Source: Oceanirhabdus sp942490885 (lineage in GTDB: Bacteria > Bacillota > Clostridia > Clostridiales > Clostridiaceae). From it: a stretch of DNA of 64,000 bases. The notes under the pieces are model-generated. The model saw nothing but the letters and a program-made list of their open reading frames with translations, was not told where the DNA came from and ran no database searches. This document shows positions 43,186 to 50,742 of this stretch, piece by piece. Where the stretch lies: positions 186,001-250,000 of the forward strand of contig CALNYT010000002.1 in assembly GCA_942490885.1 (NCBI GenBank), given 5' to 3'. The position numbers were made by a program, and so were the translations under genes. Numbering within the stretch: the stretch's first letter is position 1; each line of letters starts with the position of its first letter.

Positions 43186-43387
43186 TTTAAATCCTCCATT
43201 TTTCTTTTGTACGTAACTATCTATTCTTTATTATAACCATAATTAAAGTATATCACTAAAAAGTAACTAATTTCTTAATAATAGATATAAAAATTGTTAA
43301 TCTTTAAAATCATAAACAAGGTATCATTGACAAATACTAACACAACATATAAATTAATAGTAAAATAACTTGTATAGAGGGGATTAA

Positions 43388-44056
43388 ATGTTTAAAATTT
43401 TGATTGTTGAAGATGATATTCAAATTAGGAATGAACTATCGCAGTTACTTATGAGAAATAATTATGATGTCGTTGTTTTAGAAGAGTTTGATAAATCTAT
43501 AGATATAATAAAAAATGAGAATCCACATCTAATTCTTTTAGATATAAATATTCCTTATATGGATGGGTACAAACTTTGCAGCAGTATAAGGAGTTTTTCA
43601 AATGTTCCGATAATATTTGTAACCAGCAGGGATAGTGATTTGGATGAATTGATGAGTATATCAATAGGTGGAGATGATTTTATAACTAAACCTTATAATA
43701 CATCAATACTTATTGCAAGAATATCATCTTTACTTAAGAGAGCTTATTCGAATGATTCCATTTCTGATATTATAGAGTACAAGGGAGTGAAAATCAATAT
43801 TTTATCAAGTGAGTTAGAGTATGAGGGCAAAAAGATAGAGCTCACTAAAACTGAGCTTAAAATAATGAATTATCTATTTGTTAATAAAAATAAAATTGTT
43901 CCTAGAGCTGATATAGTGGAATACTTGTGGGATAGCGAAGTGTTTGTTGATGATAATGCGCTATCAGTTAACATAACACGTATAAGGAAGAAACTTGAGG
44001 AGATAGATATATTTGATTTTATCAAAACTAAAAGAGGACAGGGGTATATACTGTGA
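43388..44056 (+). CDS. BceR-like response regulator, copy 1
   Basis: The 222-residue OmpR-family regulator has a receiver domain (acidic pair E8-D9-D10, phospho-acceptor Asp52 in LLDINIPYMDG, Thr81-ish, Lys near 102 in FITKPY) and a C-terminal winged helix (about 130-222; ELTKTELKIMNYLFVNKNKIV, then ALSVNITRIRKKL). It should activate Bce-type transporter genes upon phosphorylation. In this copy the transporter is gone. It differs from copy 2 at about a dozen residues clustered at 117-135. ATG 43388 follows AGAGGGG. The ATG of the kinase overlaps its stop (4 bp). Confidence 0.92.
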   Translation: MFKILIVEDDIQIRNELSQLLMRNNYDVVVLEEFDKSIDIIKNENPHLILLDINIPYMDGYKLCSSIRSFSNVPIIFVTSRDSDLDELMSISIGGDDFITKPYNTSILIARISSLLKRAYSNDSISDIIEYKGVKINILSSELEYEGKKIELTKTELKIMNYLFVNKNKIVPRADIVEYLWDSEVFVDDNALSVNITRIRKKLEEIDIFDFIKTKRGQGYIL

Positions 44057-45069
44057 GTTTATATGATTTTTTAAAAGGAAAATTTAATGAAATATTATTA
44101 AGTATTCTATGTGCGTTTACGCTTTCACTATATCTAATAAATGTGGGAAATAGCTTAGAGGAGGTTTCTTTAATAATAATAGCATGGGTTTTTATCATGG
44201 TAATAGTCTATAGCACTCAATTTCTAAGAAGGAAAAAGTACTATGATGAGTTAATAGAAATAGTAGATAATATGAAGGAGAAGTATTTAATTGGGGAAAT
44301 GATAGATTGTCCCAAATATAGTGATGCAATTCCATATTATTATTTGATGAAAAAGGCTAATAAATCTATGCTAGAGAAGATAAACGAGGTTAAAGGTGAA
44401 CGTAAAGAGTATAAGGAGTATATAGAGCAATGGATTCACGAGATAAAAACACCTATTGCAGCTGTGAAATTAATAAGTGAAAATGATAAGACGTCAACAA
44501 CAAGAAATATTCTATATGAACTAGAGAAGATAGATGGATTTGTTGAACAGGCTCTATTTTATGCAAGAAGTGAGAATGTGGACAAGGATTATTTCGTAAA
44601 AGAAGTGTCCGCGGAAAAGAGCGTAACCTCAGTTCTTATGAAGAACAAGCAGATGTTTTTAAGGAATGGAATCAAAGTAAAACTTCATAACCTAGATAAT
44701 ACTATCTATTCTGATGGTAAATGGATTGAGTTTATTATTGGATTAGTTTTAGATAACTCAATTAAATATAAAAATCAACAAGAACCTGAGATTCAAATAT
44801 ACTGTGAAGATATAAAAAATGGAGTATGTCTTAATATAAAAGATAATGGGATAGGAATAGAAGAAGATGAGCTAAGTCGTGTTTTTGAAAAAGGATTCAC
44901 AGGATCTAATGGAAGAATGAGCACAAAATCCACGGGAATAGGGTTATATCTTTGCAAAAAGTTGTGTATAAAACTGGATCATGAAATTAAAATTTCATCA
45001 GTTAAAAATCAATATACAAAAGTATCAATATTTTTCCCAAAAGGGAATTTCGTAAAATTTGAGTCATAG
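44053..45069 (+). CDS. BceS-like intramembrane-sensing histidine kinase, copy 1
   Basis: The 338-residue kinase has two close transmembrane helices (about 13-32 and 37-56) with almost no loop outside, the hallmark of kinases that sense through a partner ABC transporter. The H-box EQWIHEIKTP has His129; the ATPase domain has N-box LDNSIKYKNQ, G1 DNGIGIEED and G2 STGIGLYL. It differs from copy 2 by a single residue (Glu36 versus Gly). The start GTG 44053 overlaps the regulator gene. Because its transporter is lost, signal input is doubtful unless it uses the copy-2 transporter. Confidence 0.92.
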   Translation: MSLYDFLKGKFNEILLSILCAFTLSLYLINVGNSLEEVSLIIIAWVFIMVIVYSTQFLRRKKYYDELIEIVDNMKEKYLIGEMIDCPKYSDAIPYYYLMKKANKSMLEKINEVKGERKEYKEYIEQWIHEIKTPIAAVKLISENDKTSTTRNILYELEKIDGFVEQALFYARSENVDKDYFVKEVSAEKSVTSVLMKNKQMFLRNGIKVKLHNLDNTIYSDGKWIEFIIGLVLDNSIKYKNQQEPEIQIYCEDIKNGVCLNIKDNGIGIEEDELSRVFEKGFTGSNGRMSTKSTGIGLYLCKKLCIKLDHEIKISSVKNQYTKVSIFFPKGNFVKFES

Positions 45070-45084
45070 GACTCTTTTTTTCTT
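45059..45084 (+). terminator. Small terminator at end of kinase gene, copy 1
   Basis: GAGTC and GACTC pair around ATAG, the loop being the kinase stop codon itself, followed by seven T. The same sequence is at 53138-53163 before the intact ABC genes, where it may limit readthrough. Confidence 0.6.
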
Positions 45085-45087
45085 ATC

Positions 45088-45146
45088 TGACAACTCTGTA
45101 ACTTTGGTGTAATGATTAAATATACAATAAGGGGACTTGATATAAT
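45088..45146 (+). promoter_or_regulatory. BceR-type operator and promoter, copy 1 (orphaned)
   Basis: TGACA-ACTC-TGTAA (45088-45101) fits the TNACA-N4-TGTAA consensus of BceR-like regulators, 39 bp ahead of TATAAT (45141-45146). No good -35 is present, as expected for an activated promoter. In this copy it drives only a nine-codon stub. Confidence 0.65.
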
Positions 45147-45169
45147 ACAATTGGGTTGAGGTGATTAAT

Positions 45170-45405
45170 ATGGAAAAAATTCTAAGGGTAGAGAATATAT
45201 AGATGGTGAATATATTTATATCCCAAGAAAAGACATCAACCAAAAAGCTTGGGGAGAAAAGAATGGGATAAAATCTGAATTAAAGAAAAGAAATAATGAG
45301 ATTTTTAATAGATTTATAAAAGGATTAACCATAAAGAGCTTAGCAGAAGAATACTATCTTTCGGAACAAAGTATAAGGAGGATAGTAAATCAACAGAGAA
45401 ATTGA
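45170..45405 (+). pseudogene. ABC ATPase stub joined to CD3324-like gene tail
   Basis: ATG 45170 gives MEKILRVENI, identical to the start of the intact ATPase at 53249. At 45198/45199 the sequence switches: TAG appears at once, and the other frame continues as IDGEYIYIPRKDINQKAWGE and on to YLSEQSIRRIVNQQRN, TGA (45403-45405), the last 68 or so residues of a CD3324-like protein (intact relative at 37950). A deletion thus joined two unrelated genes and removed both the transporter and the regulator's start. Confidence 0.8.
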
Positions 45406-45437
45406 ATAATTTTATATTCGGATATAGCTTTTCAAAA

Positions 45438-45484
45438 GAGAACTCTAGTATTAAGATTTTGTCTAAATACTAGAGTTTATTAAA
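45438..45484 (+). terminator. Terminator after CD3324-like remnant
   Basis: AACTCTAGTATT pairs with AATACTAGAGTT around an AAGATTTTGTCTA loop, then TATTAAATT. Confidence 0.65.
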
Positions 45485-45704
45485 TTATTATATATTTCGC
45501 TCAAAATTAATTCCGAATTATTTATGAAATTGAACCCATGATGGATATTTGGTAAGATTTTTTTAACAGAAGCTTTAAAGAGACCAGCTAGTAATAGTCA
45601 ATAGTTATTTAAAAAAATGTGAAAAGTTAATAAAGGTATAGCAAAGCTAGCTATTGCAAATATACGAACAATAGCTTGAATTCACTGTTTGTGTTTAAAG
45701 CCGA

Positions 45705-47000
45705 TTAGGCTGCTATTTTACATTGATTTTGCAGATACATCTTCTCGTGTATCTTAGGATCCCTAATCTCATAAGGTTTCTGGTTTTTAAGAACCGAGAA
45801 TATGTACTTGATTAGTTTGTTCATCACAGCAACCAACGCCACTTTTTTCTTTTTACCTTTAAGATTTTCTTTGTAGTATTTAAGCAAAACTTCATTGTTA
45901 GGTTTATCATTTTTGTTAGTTCTCACTGATGCTAATGCGGCAGCATATAAGGCACGACGTCCGATTCTGGTACCACGCTTAGACATTTTATTTCTATCAC
46001 TGTTGAACTTGCCTGATTGATTAACAGAAGGATCGATACCAAAATACGCAATTAAATGCTTAGGCTTAAGAAAACCGTTGATATCACCAATTTCACTCAT
46101 TATGGTTATTGAAGTCAATTCACCAATACCAGGTATTGAGTATAATAATTCGATATTTCTTATAAATGTTTCAGGAAGCCTACGGCTTTTTATAAGTGAG
46201 TGTATTTCCTTCAGTAAACATTGAAGTTGAGTCTCAAAGGTTTCTATCAATGAAATTGCATTAGTGATTTTTACAAATAAGCTAGATGACTTTATGCCAA
46301 TGTAGAGAGCTTCTTGGGCAATAAGGATTAGTTTTTCATAAAGGTTTTCACTATATATTAATCCTTTTCTTGAGTTACTAGAAATGATTTCTATCAAAGT
46401 ATCTCTATCTGCATCAAGAATGGCTTGTGGACTAGTATATTGCTTAAGTATAGCTAAAGAAGTTTTACTTGTAATATTTGAAAATAAGGAATTGTATCCA
46501 GGGAAAATAACCCTTAAGTCAGTAGATAATTTTTTCTTATAAGTAGATTTGGTATCTGTTAATTTATAGTAGTCTCTACAGAGAGATTTTAAAGTATAAA
46601 TTTCAACATCGAATGCAGATGAGCATTTAACAGATTGAAATTTACCTATTTTAGCGATGGATATTGCATCACTTTTATCATTTTTCACTTTTCTTATTCC
46701 ACTATTTTTGTTACTATTAGTAATGAGTGGATTAAAGATAAACGTATCGAACGTATCTTTAAGAAAGTGGAAAAGGGTAAGGTGATAAACACCTGTAGAT
46801 TCCATGAAAATGCCAGTTTTCATGTTGAATTCTTTTTCCGCTTTTTTTATTTGATCTACTAGGTAATCAAAACCATCTCTATTATGTTTAATCTTAAAAG
46901 GCTTTCTGTAAATTTCACCGTCAGGTGCCAGAATAGCCACTACTGAAAAATCTGCGGATACATCAATTCCAACTGTTGGTTTATATAAAAATTTACTCAT
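45705..47000 (-). CDS. IS110-family transposase (DEDD recombinase)
   Basis: The 431-residue protein has the N-terminal RuvC-like DEDD domain (GIDVSADFSVVAIL with the first Asp at 13; later FMESTGVYH with Glu, and NDKSDAISIAKIG with the two Asp) and the C-terminal Transposase_20 domain (LLYSIPGIGELTSITIMSEI, then YFGIDPSVNQSGKF with the candidate catalytic serine). It is full length and appears intact. ATG 47000 follows AAAGGAGATAA on the minus strand. It catalyses RNA-guided recombination in family members studied so far. Confidence 0.92.
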   Translation of the reverse strand: MSKFLYKPTVGIDVSADFSVVAILAPDGEIYRKPFKIKHNRDGFDYLVDQIKKAEKEFNMKTGIFMESTGVYHLTLFHFLKDTFDTFIFNPLITNSNKNSGIRKVKNDKSDAISIAKIGKFQSVKCSSAFDVEIYTLKSLCRDYYKLTDTKSTYKKKLSTDLRVIFPGYNSLFSNITSKTSLAILKQYTSPQAILDADRDTLIEIISSNSRKGLIYSENLYEKLILIAQEALYIGIKSSSLFVKITNAISLIETFETQLQCLLKEIHSLIKSRRLPETFIRNIELLYSIPGIGELTSITIMSEIGDINGFLKPKHLIAYFGIDPSVNQSGKFNSDRNKMSKRGTRIGRRALYAAALASVRTNKNDKPNNEVLLKYYKENLKGKKKKVALVAVMNKLIKYIFSVLKNQKPYEIRDPKIHEKMYLQNQCKIAA

Positions 47001-47029
47001 GTTTATTATCTCCTTTATTTTTGAGATAG

Positions 47030-47225
47030 AATAGATATTCCATTTCTATCAGTAATTCTATAACCTTGTCTGTGACACGGGTAGTTCCAAATTGGAAACC
47101 CAACCAGCTAAACATAGAGTTCTCACTGATGGAATGATACGCTTTTTTACGGGTATTAATGACTCGATAGAGTCACTTCCCAGGGGGATTACATCTATCT
47201 TCTATTCAGGAGATATTATACTAAA
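47030..47225 (-). ncRNA. Candidate IS110 bridge RNA region
   Basis: The non-coding segment 5' of the recombinase contains several hairpins on the minus strand (GACTC...GAGTC near 47160-47176; CCAATTTGGA near 47087-47097; ATAGAAATGG/CCATTTCTAT-like near 47035). In IS110-group elements the bridge RNA is encoded in the region upstream of the recombinase, so this is its expected place. Guide loops cannot be identified without the exact element ends. Confidence 0.4.
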
Positions 47226-47405
47226 ATATTTAACTGTATAGGTTTCAATTTGAATTTAATAGAAAACTTAGTTTTGATGTGAAATGAACGCCCTATCGGG
47301 CAGAATTAATTAGAATAAAAATAAAAAGAAGTGTCTTAATGTTCGTTAGATTAATAGGTAGTTTTCTATTGAATGTTATGACTACAGTATACAAGGGGGA
47401 TATTC

Positions 47406-47936
47406 ATGGAGATAAAAACTATTTTAGCAAATAAGGAAAACTCAAATATCATAAAAAATATGTATCCATTGTATTTATATGATTTATCTGAAATATACGG
47501 AAATGTACCTAATGAATATGGTATTTACGAAGAGGAACCAGTGAAGACATTAATGGAGCAATATGATGTTCAAAATAATTGGTTCACAAAACCAGAGGAA
47601 CTATTTCCTTTTATAATAATGGTAGATGATAAGCCAGCAGGATTTCATTTAGTTGCTACTAAACCATATGCACCACAAACAGCAGATTATTTTGTATATG
47701 AGTTCTTTTTGCTTAGACCATATAGAGGAAAAGGAATAGCTGAAGTTGCTGCTAAACAGGTATTTGAAAGATTCAAAGGTAGGTGGGAGCTTTATACAAG
47801 TCCTGAAAACAATATTAGAGGACAAAAATTTTGGCGTAAAACACTTAATAGTTATACATCCGGAAAATATGAAGAATCATTAGGGGATACCTTTGATGGA
47901 TATAAAATGATTTTTAGATTTAATAATAGATACTAA
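47406..47936 (+). CDS. GNAT acetyltransferase, module copy 2
   Basis: The 176-residue paralogue of the GNAT at 38315 begins MEIKTILANKENSNIIKNMY, with the same acetyl-CoA loop YRGKGIAEVAAKQV (about 104-117) and end DTFDGYKMIFRFNN. ATG 47406 follows AAGGGGGATATTC. It is intact although its former upstream partner, the CD3324-like gene, is truncated and an IS110 element lies between. The coding text of the two copies is far more diverged than the two-component duplication, so the module doubled earlier. Confidence 0.9.
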   Translation: MEIKTILANKENSNIIKNMYPLYLYDLSEIYGNVPNEYGIYEEEPVKTLMEQYDVQNNWFTKPEELFPFIIMVDDKPAGFHLVATKPYAPQTADYFVYEFFLLRPYRGKGIAEVAAKQVFERFKGRWELYTSPENNIRGQKFWRKTLNSYTSGKYEESLGDTFDGYKMIFRFNNRY

Positions 47937-47951
47937 TAGATACTAATAGAG
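47928..47951 (+). repeat. Tandem 12-bp repeat at GNAT stop
   Basis: AATAGATACT occurs twice in a row (ATAGATACTAATAGATACTAATAG), starting within the last codons of the GNAT gene. It replaces the place where a -35 box would be expected for the MerR-like promoter that follows. Confidence 0.6.
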
Positions 47952-47971
47952 TTAACTCCATGTTGTATACT
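47949..47971 (+). promoter_or_regulatory. Decayed MerR-type operator/promoter
   Basis: The palindrome GAGTTAACTC (47949-47958) has the same spacing to TATACT (47966-47971) as in the intact MerR promoter at 49696-49726, but the -35 box is missing. Downstream, ATG 48051 opens only 17 codons (MSRVSILNEYIRLKRTP). The rest of the 420-bp gap up to 48357 shows a hairpin at 48165 and nothing else. Confidence 0.5.
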
Positions 47972-48163
47972 ATAAATATGGTTGATTACATAATTTGGAA
48001 TTAGAGTGAAAATAGTATGATAATTACAAGGGGAAATGAAGGTATAATCTATGAGTAGAGTAAGTATTTTAAATGAGTATATAAGGTTAAAAAGAACGCC
48101 CTAAACGGGCTAAAAGATAGGGAAAAAAAGAGTGCTTTCAATAAGATGATAAAATTGTAGCAT

Positions 48164-48197
48164 GAGCCACGTTTTTTAGAGCGTGGTTTTTCTACGT
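48164..48197 (+). terminator. Terminator hairpin
   Basis: CCACG and CGTGG with extra pairs (GAGCCACGTTTTTTAGAGCGTGGTTTTTC) around a short loop and a T run. Confidence 0.55.
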
Positions 48198-48357
48198 TAA
48201 ATATTGAGATAAGATGTTCTAAAGATATTTTATGAGCGAATGTTTAATAAAAAAATCATATGGTATAATTAAAATAAGAGATTAAAGATATCGTAGCTGA
48301 AAATATAAAGAAATAAATATATTCAAAAATAGAAATAATAACGATTTTGGAGGAAGT

Positions 48358-48822
48358 ATGGAAAATAATATAGAGTTATTCCACGGTAGTGGTATGAAAG
48401 TTGAAAAGCCTAAAGTTTTAGTAAGTGGCTTTTATAAAGATTTTGGTTTTGGATTCTATTGTACTAACATAGAAAAGCAAGCTAAAAGATGGGCTTTAGT
48501 TAAGAACCCAAATCATATTGTTAATGTATATTCTTATGTTGGAGATAGTTCATTAAGAATACGTAAATATGAAAAAATGACAGAGGAGTGGTTAGACTTT
48601 GTAGTTGATTGTAGAAGTGGAGTTAGTCATGAATATGATATAGTAGAGGGACCTATGGCAGATGATACAATCTGGGATTACATAGAGGATTATATTGATG
48701 GAACAATTACTAGAGAAGCATTTTGGGTATTAGTAAAATTTAAATATCCAACACATCAAATAGTTTTTTGTACTGATAAAGCTCTAAAAATATTAAAGTA
48801 TGAAAGGAGTTATTCCTTATGA
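48358..48822 (+). CDS. DUF3990-like putative ADP-ribosyltransferase toxin
   Basis: The 154-residue cytosolic protein opens IELFHGSGMKVEKPKV and continues KDFGFGFYCTNIEKQAKRWA. His9-Gly10-Ser11 and Tyr34 in GFYCT correspond to the first two positions of the H-Y-E/Q ADP-ribosyltransferase triad, and the FG-GFY-T layout is as in PARP-type folds. From memory this is the DUF3990 family. It overlaps the next gene by ATGA, and that gene looks like the DUF3791 partner. The pairing suggests a toxin-antitoxin unit, with an NAD-using toxin encoded first. ATG 48358 follows TTGGAGGAAG. Confidence 0.7.
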   Translation: MENNIELFHGSGMKVEKPKVLVSGFYKDFGFGFYCTNIEKQAKRWALVKNPNHIVNVYSYVGDSSLRIRKYEKMTEEWLDFVVDCRSGVSHEYDIVEGPMADDTIWDYIEDYIDGTITREAFWVLVKFKYPTHQIVFCTDKALKILKYERSYSL

Positions 48823-49292
48823 TGAATATATTTTTTAAAGACGAAGAAATAAAAGAAGATGATTTATATTTTATGTGTTATATGATTGAAAAAGTGGCGA
48901 GAACTCTTCACGTAAGAAATAAAGATGTAGTTAATGAAATTGGATATGATGATCTTGTAAAGAAGATTAGTCTTGCAAGTGTATTGCATTGTGAAAATCC
49001 ACTTAAAGTAGTTGACGAATGGGTTAAGGAATATAATCTACAAAAAGGAAACTTTAATATATTAGATGTAGATAAGGAGTTAGTTGAGAATATACCTTCA
49101 GAGACTCAAATGGGAAAGGTATATAAGAGGCTAATAGTGAATACATTAGAGAAGAATGAGGATTACATCCAAGGTCTTATAAGAGTATATAATAATGAGA
49201 TTTGTGAGATTATTGATAATTATAACTCAAGTGCATATTATGAGCCCTTACCTACTCTTATTAGAGCTTATTATAAATCATCATTTGACTAA
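48819..49292 (+). CDS. DUF3791-like partner protein (candidate antitoxin)
   Basis: The 157-residue protein has an N-terminal half (LYFMCYMIEKVARTLHVRNK, then LASVLHCENPLKVVDEWVKEYN) that resembles the small DUF3791 proteins found next to DUF3990 genes. The C-terminal half (MGKVYKRLIVNTLEKNEDYI and IRAYYKSSFD) seems to be a second, helical domain that is usually a separate product or absent; here both are in one chain. ATG 48819 overlaps the toxin's stop. No DNA-binding motif is seen, so protein-protein neutralisation is the simplest guess. Confidence 0.6.
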   Translation: MMNIFFKDEEIKEDDLYFMCYMIEKVARTLHVRNKDVVNEIGYDDLVKKISLASVLHCENPLKVVDEWVKEYNLQKGNFNILDVDKELVENIPSETQMGKVYKRLIVNTLEKNEDYIQGLIRVYNNEICEIIDNYNSSAYYEPLPTLIRAYYKSSFD

Positions 49293-49442
49293 AGCAAGCA
49301 GGGAGTTGTGAACGTATGCTCACAGTCAGAAGCTGGAGTCTAACAAGCACAGGCAGGCAAGACCTCCCTTGCAAGGACCATCATAGCCATCAATCTGTGG
49401 TTGTAACCAATGGTAATATAGTATAATTAATGAATTTTTGTA
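49293..49442. other. Gene-free segment of higher G+C, origin unknown
   Basis: The stretch 49300-49400 (GGAGTTGTGAACGTATGCTC and on through CAGGCAGGCAAGACCTCCCTTGC) is plainly richer in G and C than its surroundings, with a small hairpin GGGAG...CTCCC. It may be the scar of a mobile element. I see no ORF. Confidence 0.35.
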
Positions 49443-49658
49443 TTGAAAGGATATAGAAAGAAGGGAATCGGTGAATCTTCGATTAAAAAATTAATGAACT
49501 CTTTTAAAGGGAAATACATGGTTGAGCATTTATTGGATAATAAGCTGGCGGTAGACTTTTGGAAAAGGTTCTATGTAACTCATGAAATAGAATTTCGAGA
49601 GAACTCTATAATAGATGATGGTTTTGAGTGTATTATTCAGAAGTTTGAAATTAAATAA
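49443..49658 (+). pseudogene. GNAT C-terminal fragment (71 aa)
   Basis: The frame (TTG 49443, AAAGG nearby but after the codon) begins GYRKKGIGESSIKKLMNSFK, an acetyl-CoA loop, and ends DFWKRFYVTHEIEF and IIQKFEIK. All strands before the loop are missing. It is followed by a terminator similar to the one after the GNAT at 38315, so it may derive from a related module. Confidence 0.65.
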
Positions 49659-49666
49659 ATTAATTA

Positions 49667-49692
49667 AAGAGACATAAATTAATGTCTCTTTT
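49667..49692 (+). terminator. Terminator after GNAT fragment
   Basis: AAGAGACAT and ATGTCTCTT pair around AAATTA, followed by seven T. Confidence 0.75.
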
Positions 49693-49695
49693 TTT

Positions 49696-49726
49696 GTTGA
49701 CATGGAGTTAACTCCATGTATTATAC
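49696..49726 (+). promoter_or_regulatory. MerR-type promoter with palindromic operator
   Basis: TTGACA (49696-49701), an over-long 19-bp spacer, TATACT (49721-49726). The spacer holds the perfect palindrome ATGGAGTTAACTCCAT (49701-49716). A 19-bp spacer with a dyad is the signature of promoters twisted open by MerR-family activators, so the regulator at 49798 probably controls itself and the membrane gene behind it. Confidence 0.85.
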
Positions 49727-49797
49727 TTTATATATGGATAGATTTAAAGATGTTGGATTAAGAATAAAATTAATATAATTGTTATGGGGGAAACAAA

Positions 49798-50205
49798 ATG
49801 GAGATAGGGGAATTCTCAAAGAAGACAGGAATAAAAATAGACACACTTCGTTATTACAACAAAATTGAACTGCTGGAACCTCAAAGAGTGAACAATAGAC
49901 GTAGATATGCAGAAGAAGATATAGATAAGGCAATGGCAATATTAAAACTAAAGAAATTGAATTTTAGTTTGGAGGAAATCAAAGCGCTTTTTGATTTGGA
50001 AAAAGATATAAATGAAGAACATGATTTAACTCCTCATAACAAGGCTCAAATAGAGGAGTGTCTTGATGTAATCCAAAAAAAGTATTATGAAATACTAGAG
50101 AAGGAAAGAGTTATAACACAAATGAAACATACTATAGAGAAGATGATTAAAAAAACAAAGAGATTATTAAAATCAGAAAAAATCATTAGTGAAGAGATAA
50201 AATAA
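49798..50205 (+). CDS. MerR-family transcriptional regulator
   Basis: The 135-residue protein has an N-terminal winged helix (IGEFSKKTGIKIDTLRYYNKIELLEPQRVNNRRRYAEEDI) followed by a long coiled-coil dimer helix (about 75-120) and a basic end. There is no large effector domain and no conserved cysteine pair for metals, so it belongs to the small, drug- or stress-type group. ATG 49798 follows TATGGGGGAAAC. The membrane protein gene starts 49 bp after it; the operator in front (49701) supports autoregulation of the pair. Confidence 0.92.
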   Translation: MEIGEFSKKTGIKIDTLRYYNKIELLEPQRVNNRRRYAEEDIDKAMAILKLKKLNFSLEEIKALFDLEKDINEEHDLTPHNKAQIEECLDVIQKKYYEILEKERVITQMKHTIEKMIKKTKRLLKSEKIISEEIK

Positions 50206-50254
50206 GTCTGTATACAAGCAGGTGCACTAGATATTATAAGGAGTAGTAAATAGA

Positions 50255-50587
50255 ATGAGTTATATAAGTATTTTTTTAATAATATTAGTTATTGGTTATG
50301 GAGGACTAACAATTTTAGCTGGTTCAGTACAATTAAAAGAAAAGCAGATAAATTTAATGCAATGTTTAATTATGATTTTAGGAGGAAGTATAATAATAAT
50401 TTCAATTATTTTCAGTTATATATTGATGTATCATTTATCTGTATTATTAATTGCGGGATTAGTAATAATTCATTTGGGTGCTACAAGTAATGGATTTAAA
50501 ATTCATGGAAAATTGAACTTAAAGCATCACATAATTAGATTTATTTTTTCTGCTTTGATTATTGGATTATATTTTAAAGATTTCTAA
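50255..50587 (+). CDS. Small membrane protein in MerR operon (110 aa)
   Basis: The 110-residue protein has four predicted transmembrane helices (ISIFLIILVIGYGGLTILAG, then LMQCLIMILGGSIIIISIIFS, YHLSVLLIAGLVIIHLG and IIRFIFSALIIGLYF). No family is recognised. As the only other gene behind the MerR-type promoter it is the likely effector, perhaps a small transporter or a membrane-stress protein. ATG 50255 has AAGGAG at longish spacing (14). A terminator follows 6 bp after the stop. Confidence 0.7.
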   Translation: MSYISIFLIILVIGYGGLTILAGSVQLKEKQINLMQCLIMILGGSIIIISIIFSYILMYHLSVLLIAGLVIIHLGATSNGFKIHGKLNLKHHIIRFIFSALIIGLYFKDF

Positions 50588-50593
50588 TATATT

Positions 50594-50633
50594 AAGAAAC
50601 GCTGACACATAGTCGTCGGCGTTTCTTTGGTTG
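50594..50633 (+). terminator. Terminator of the MerR operon
   Basis: AGAAACGC(TGAC) pairs with (GTCG)GCGTTTCT around ACATA, followed by TTGG; strong stem, weak T tract. Confidence 0.65.
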
Positions 50634-50685
50634 AATTATTATTGAATGCTTTTTTAGTACTGTTTACAATTTTATTTAATAGTAA

Positions 50686-50730
50686 CCCTATGAAATAAAC
50701 AGATAATGTGTTTATTTCATAGTTTTTTTT
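50686..50730. terminator. Terminator hairpin, copy 2
   Basis: CTATGAAATAAA pairs with TTTATTTCATAG, followed by eight T. It lies directly behind the minus-strand lipoprotein stop and matches the hairpin at 42188. Confidence 0.7.
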
Positions 50731-50742
50731 TGGTGATACAGA

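Larger units (their letters stand above)
42664..45198. repeat. Segmental duplication, left copy
   Basis: 42664-45198 matches 50743-53277 at a constant offset of 8079 bp. Most stretches look identical, but two patches differ: the lipoprotein C-terminus (about 42664-42800) and the middle of the response regulator (about 43650-43960). The match ends at 45198, nine codons into the ABC ATPase gene. Confidence 0.9.
45600..47230 (-). mobile_element. IS110-family insertion sequence
   Basis: The limits are approximate. Flanks match the continuous stretch 38229-38315 of the other CD3324/GNAT module: homology is lost near 45560 and returns near 47395, so the element (plus some extra DNA) was inserted between the regulator and GNAT genes. 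It carries the recombinase at 45705-47000 and a 230-bp non-coding region upstream of it that may specify a bridge RNA. IS110 elements lack clear terminal inverted repeats; none was seen. Confidence 0.7.

Noticed and set aside
45069..45146. Left BceR-type promoter as a promoter for the CD3324-like remnant
   Set aside because: The nine-codon ATPase stub ends at once in TAG and the CD3324 tail is in another frame without a start, so no product is expected.
49293..49442. tRNA or other stable RNA gene, because of raised G+C
   Set aside because: No cloverleaf, no T-loop GGTTCGA-type motif; left as unexplained segment.
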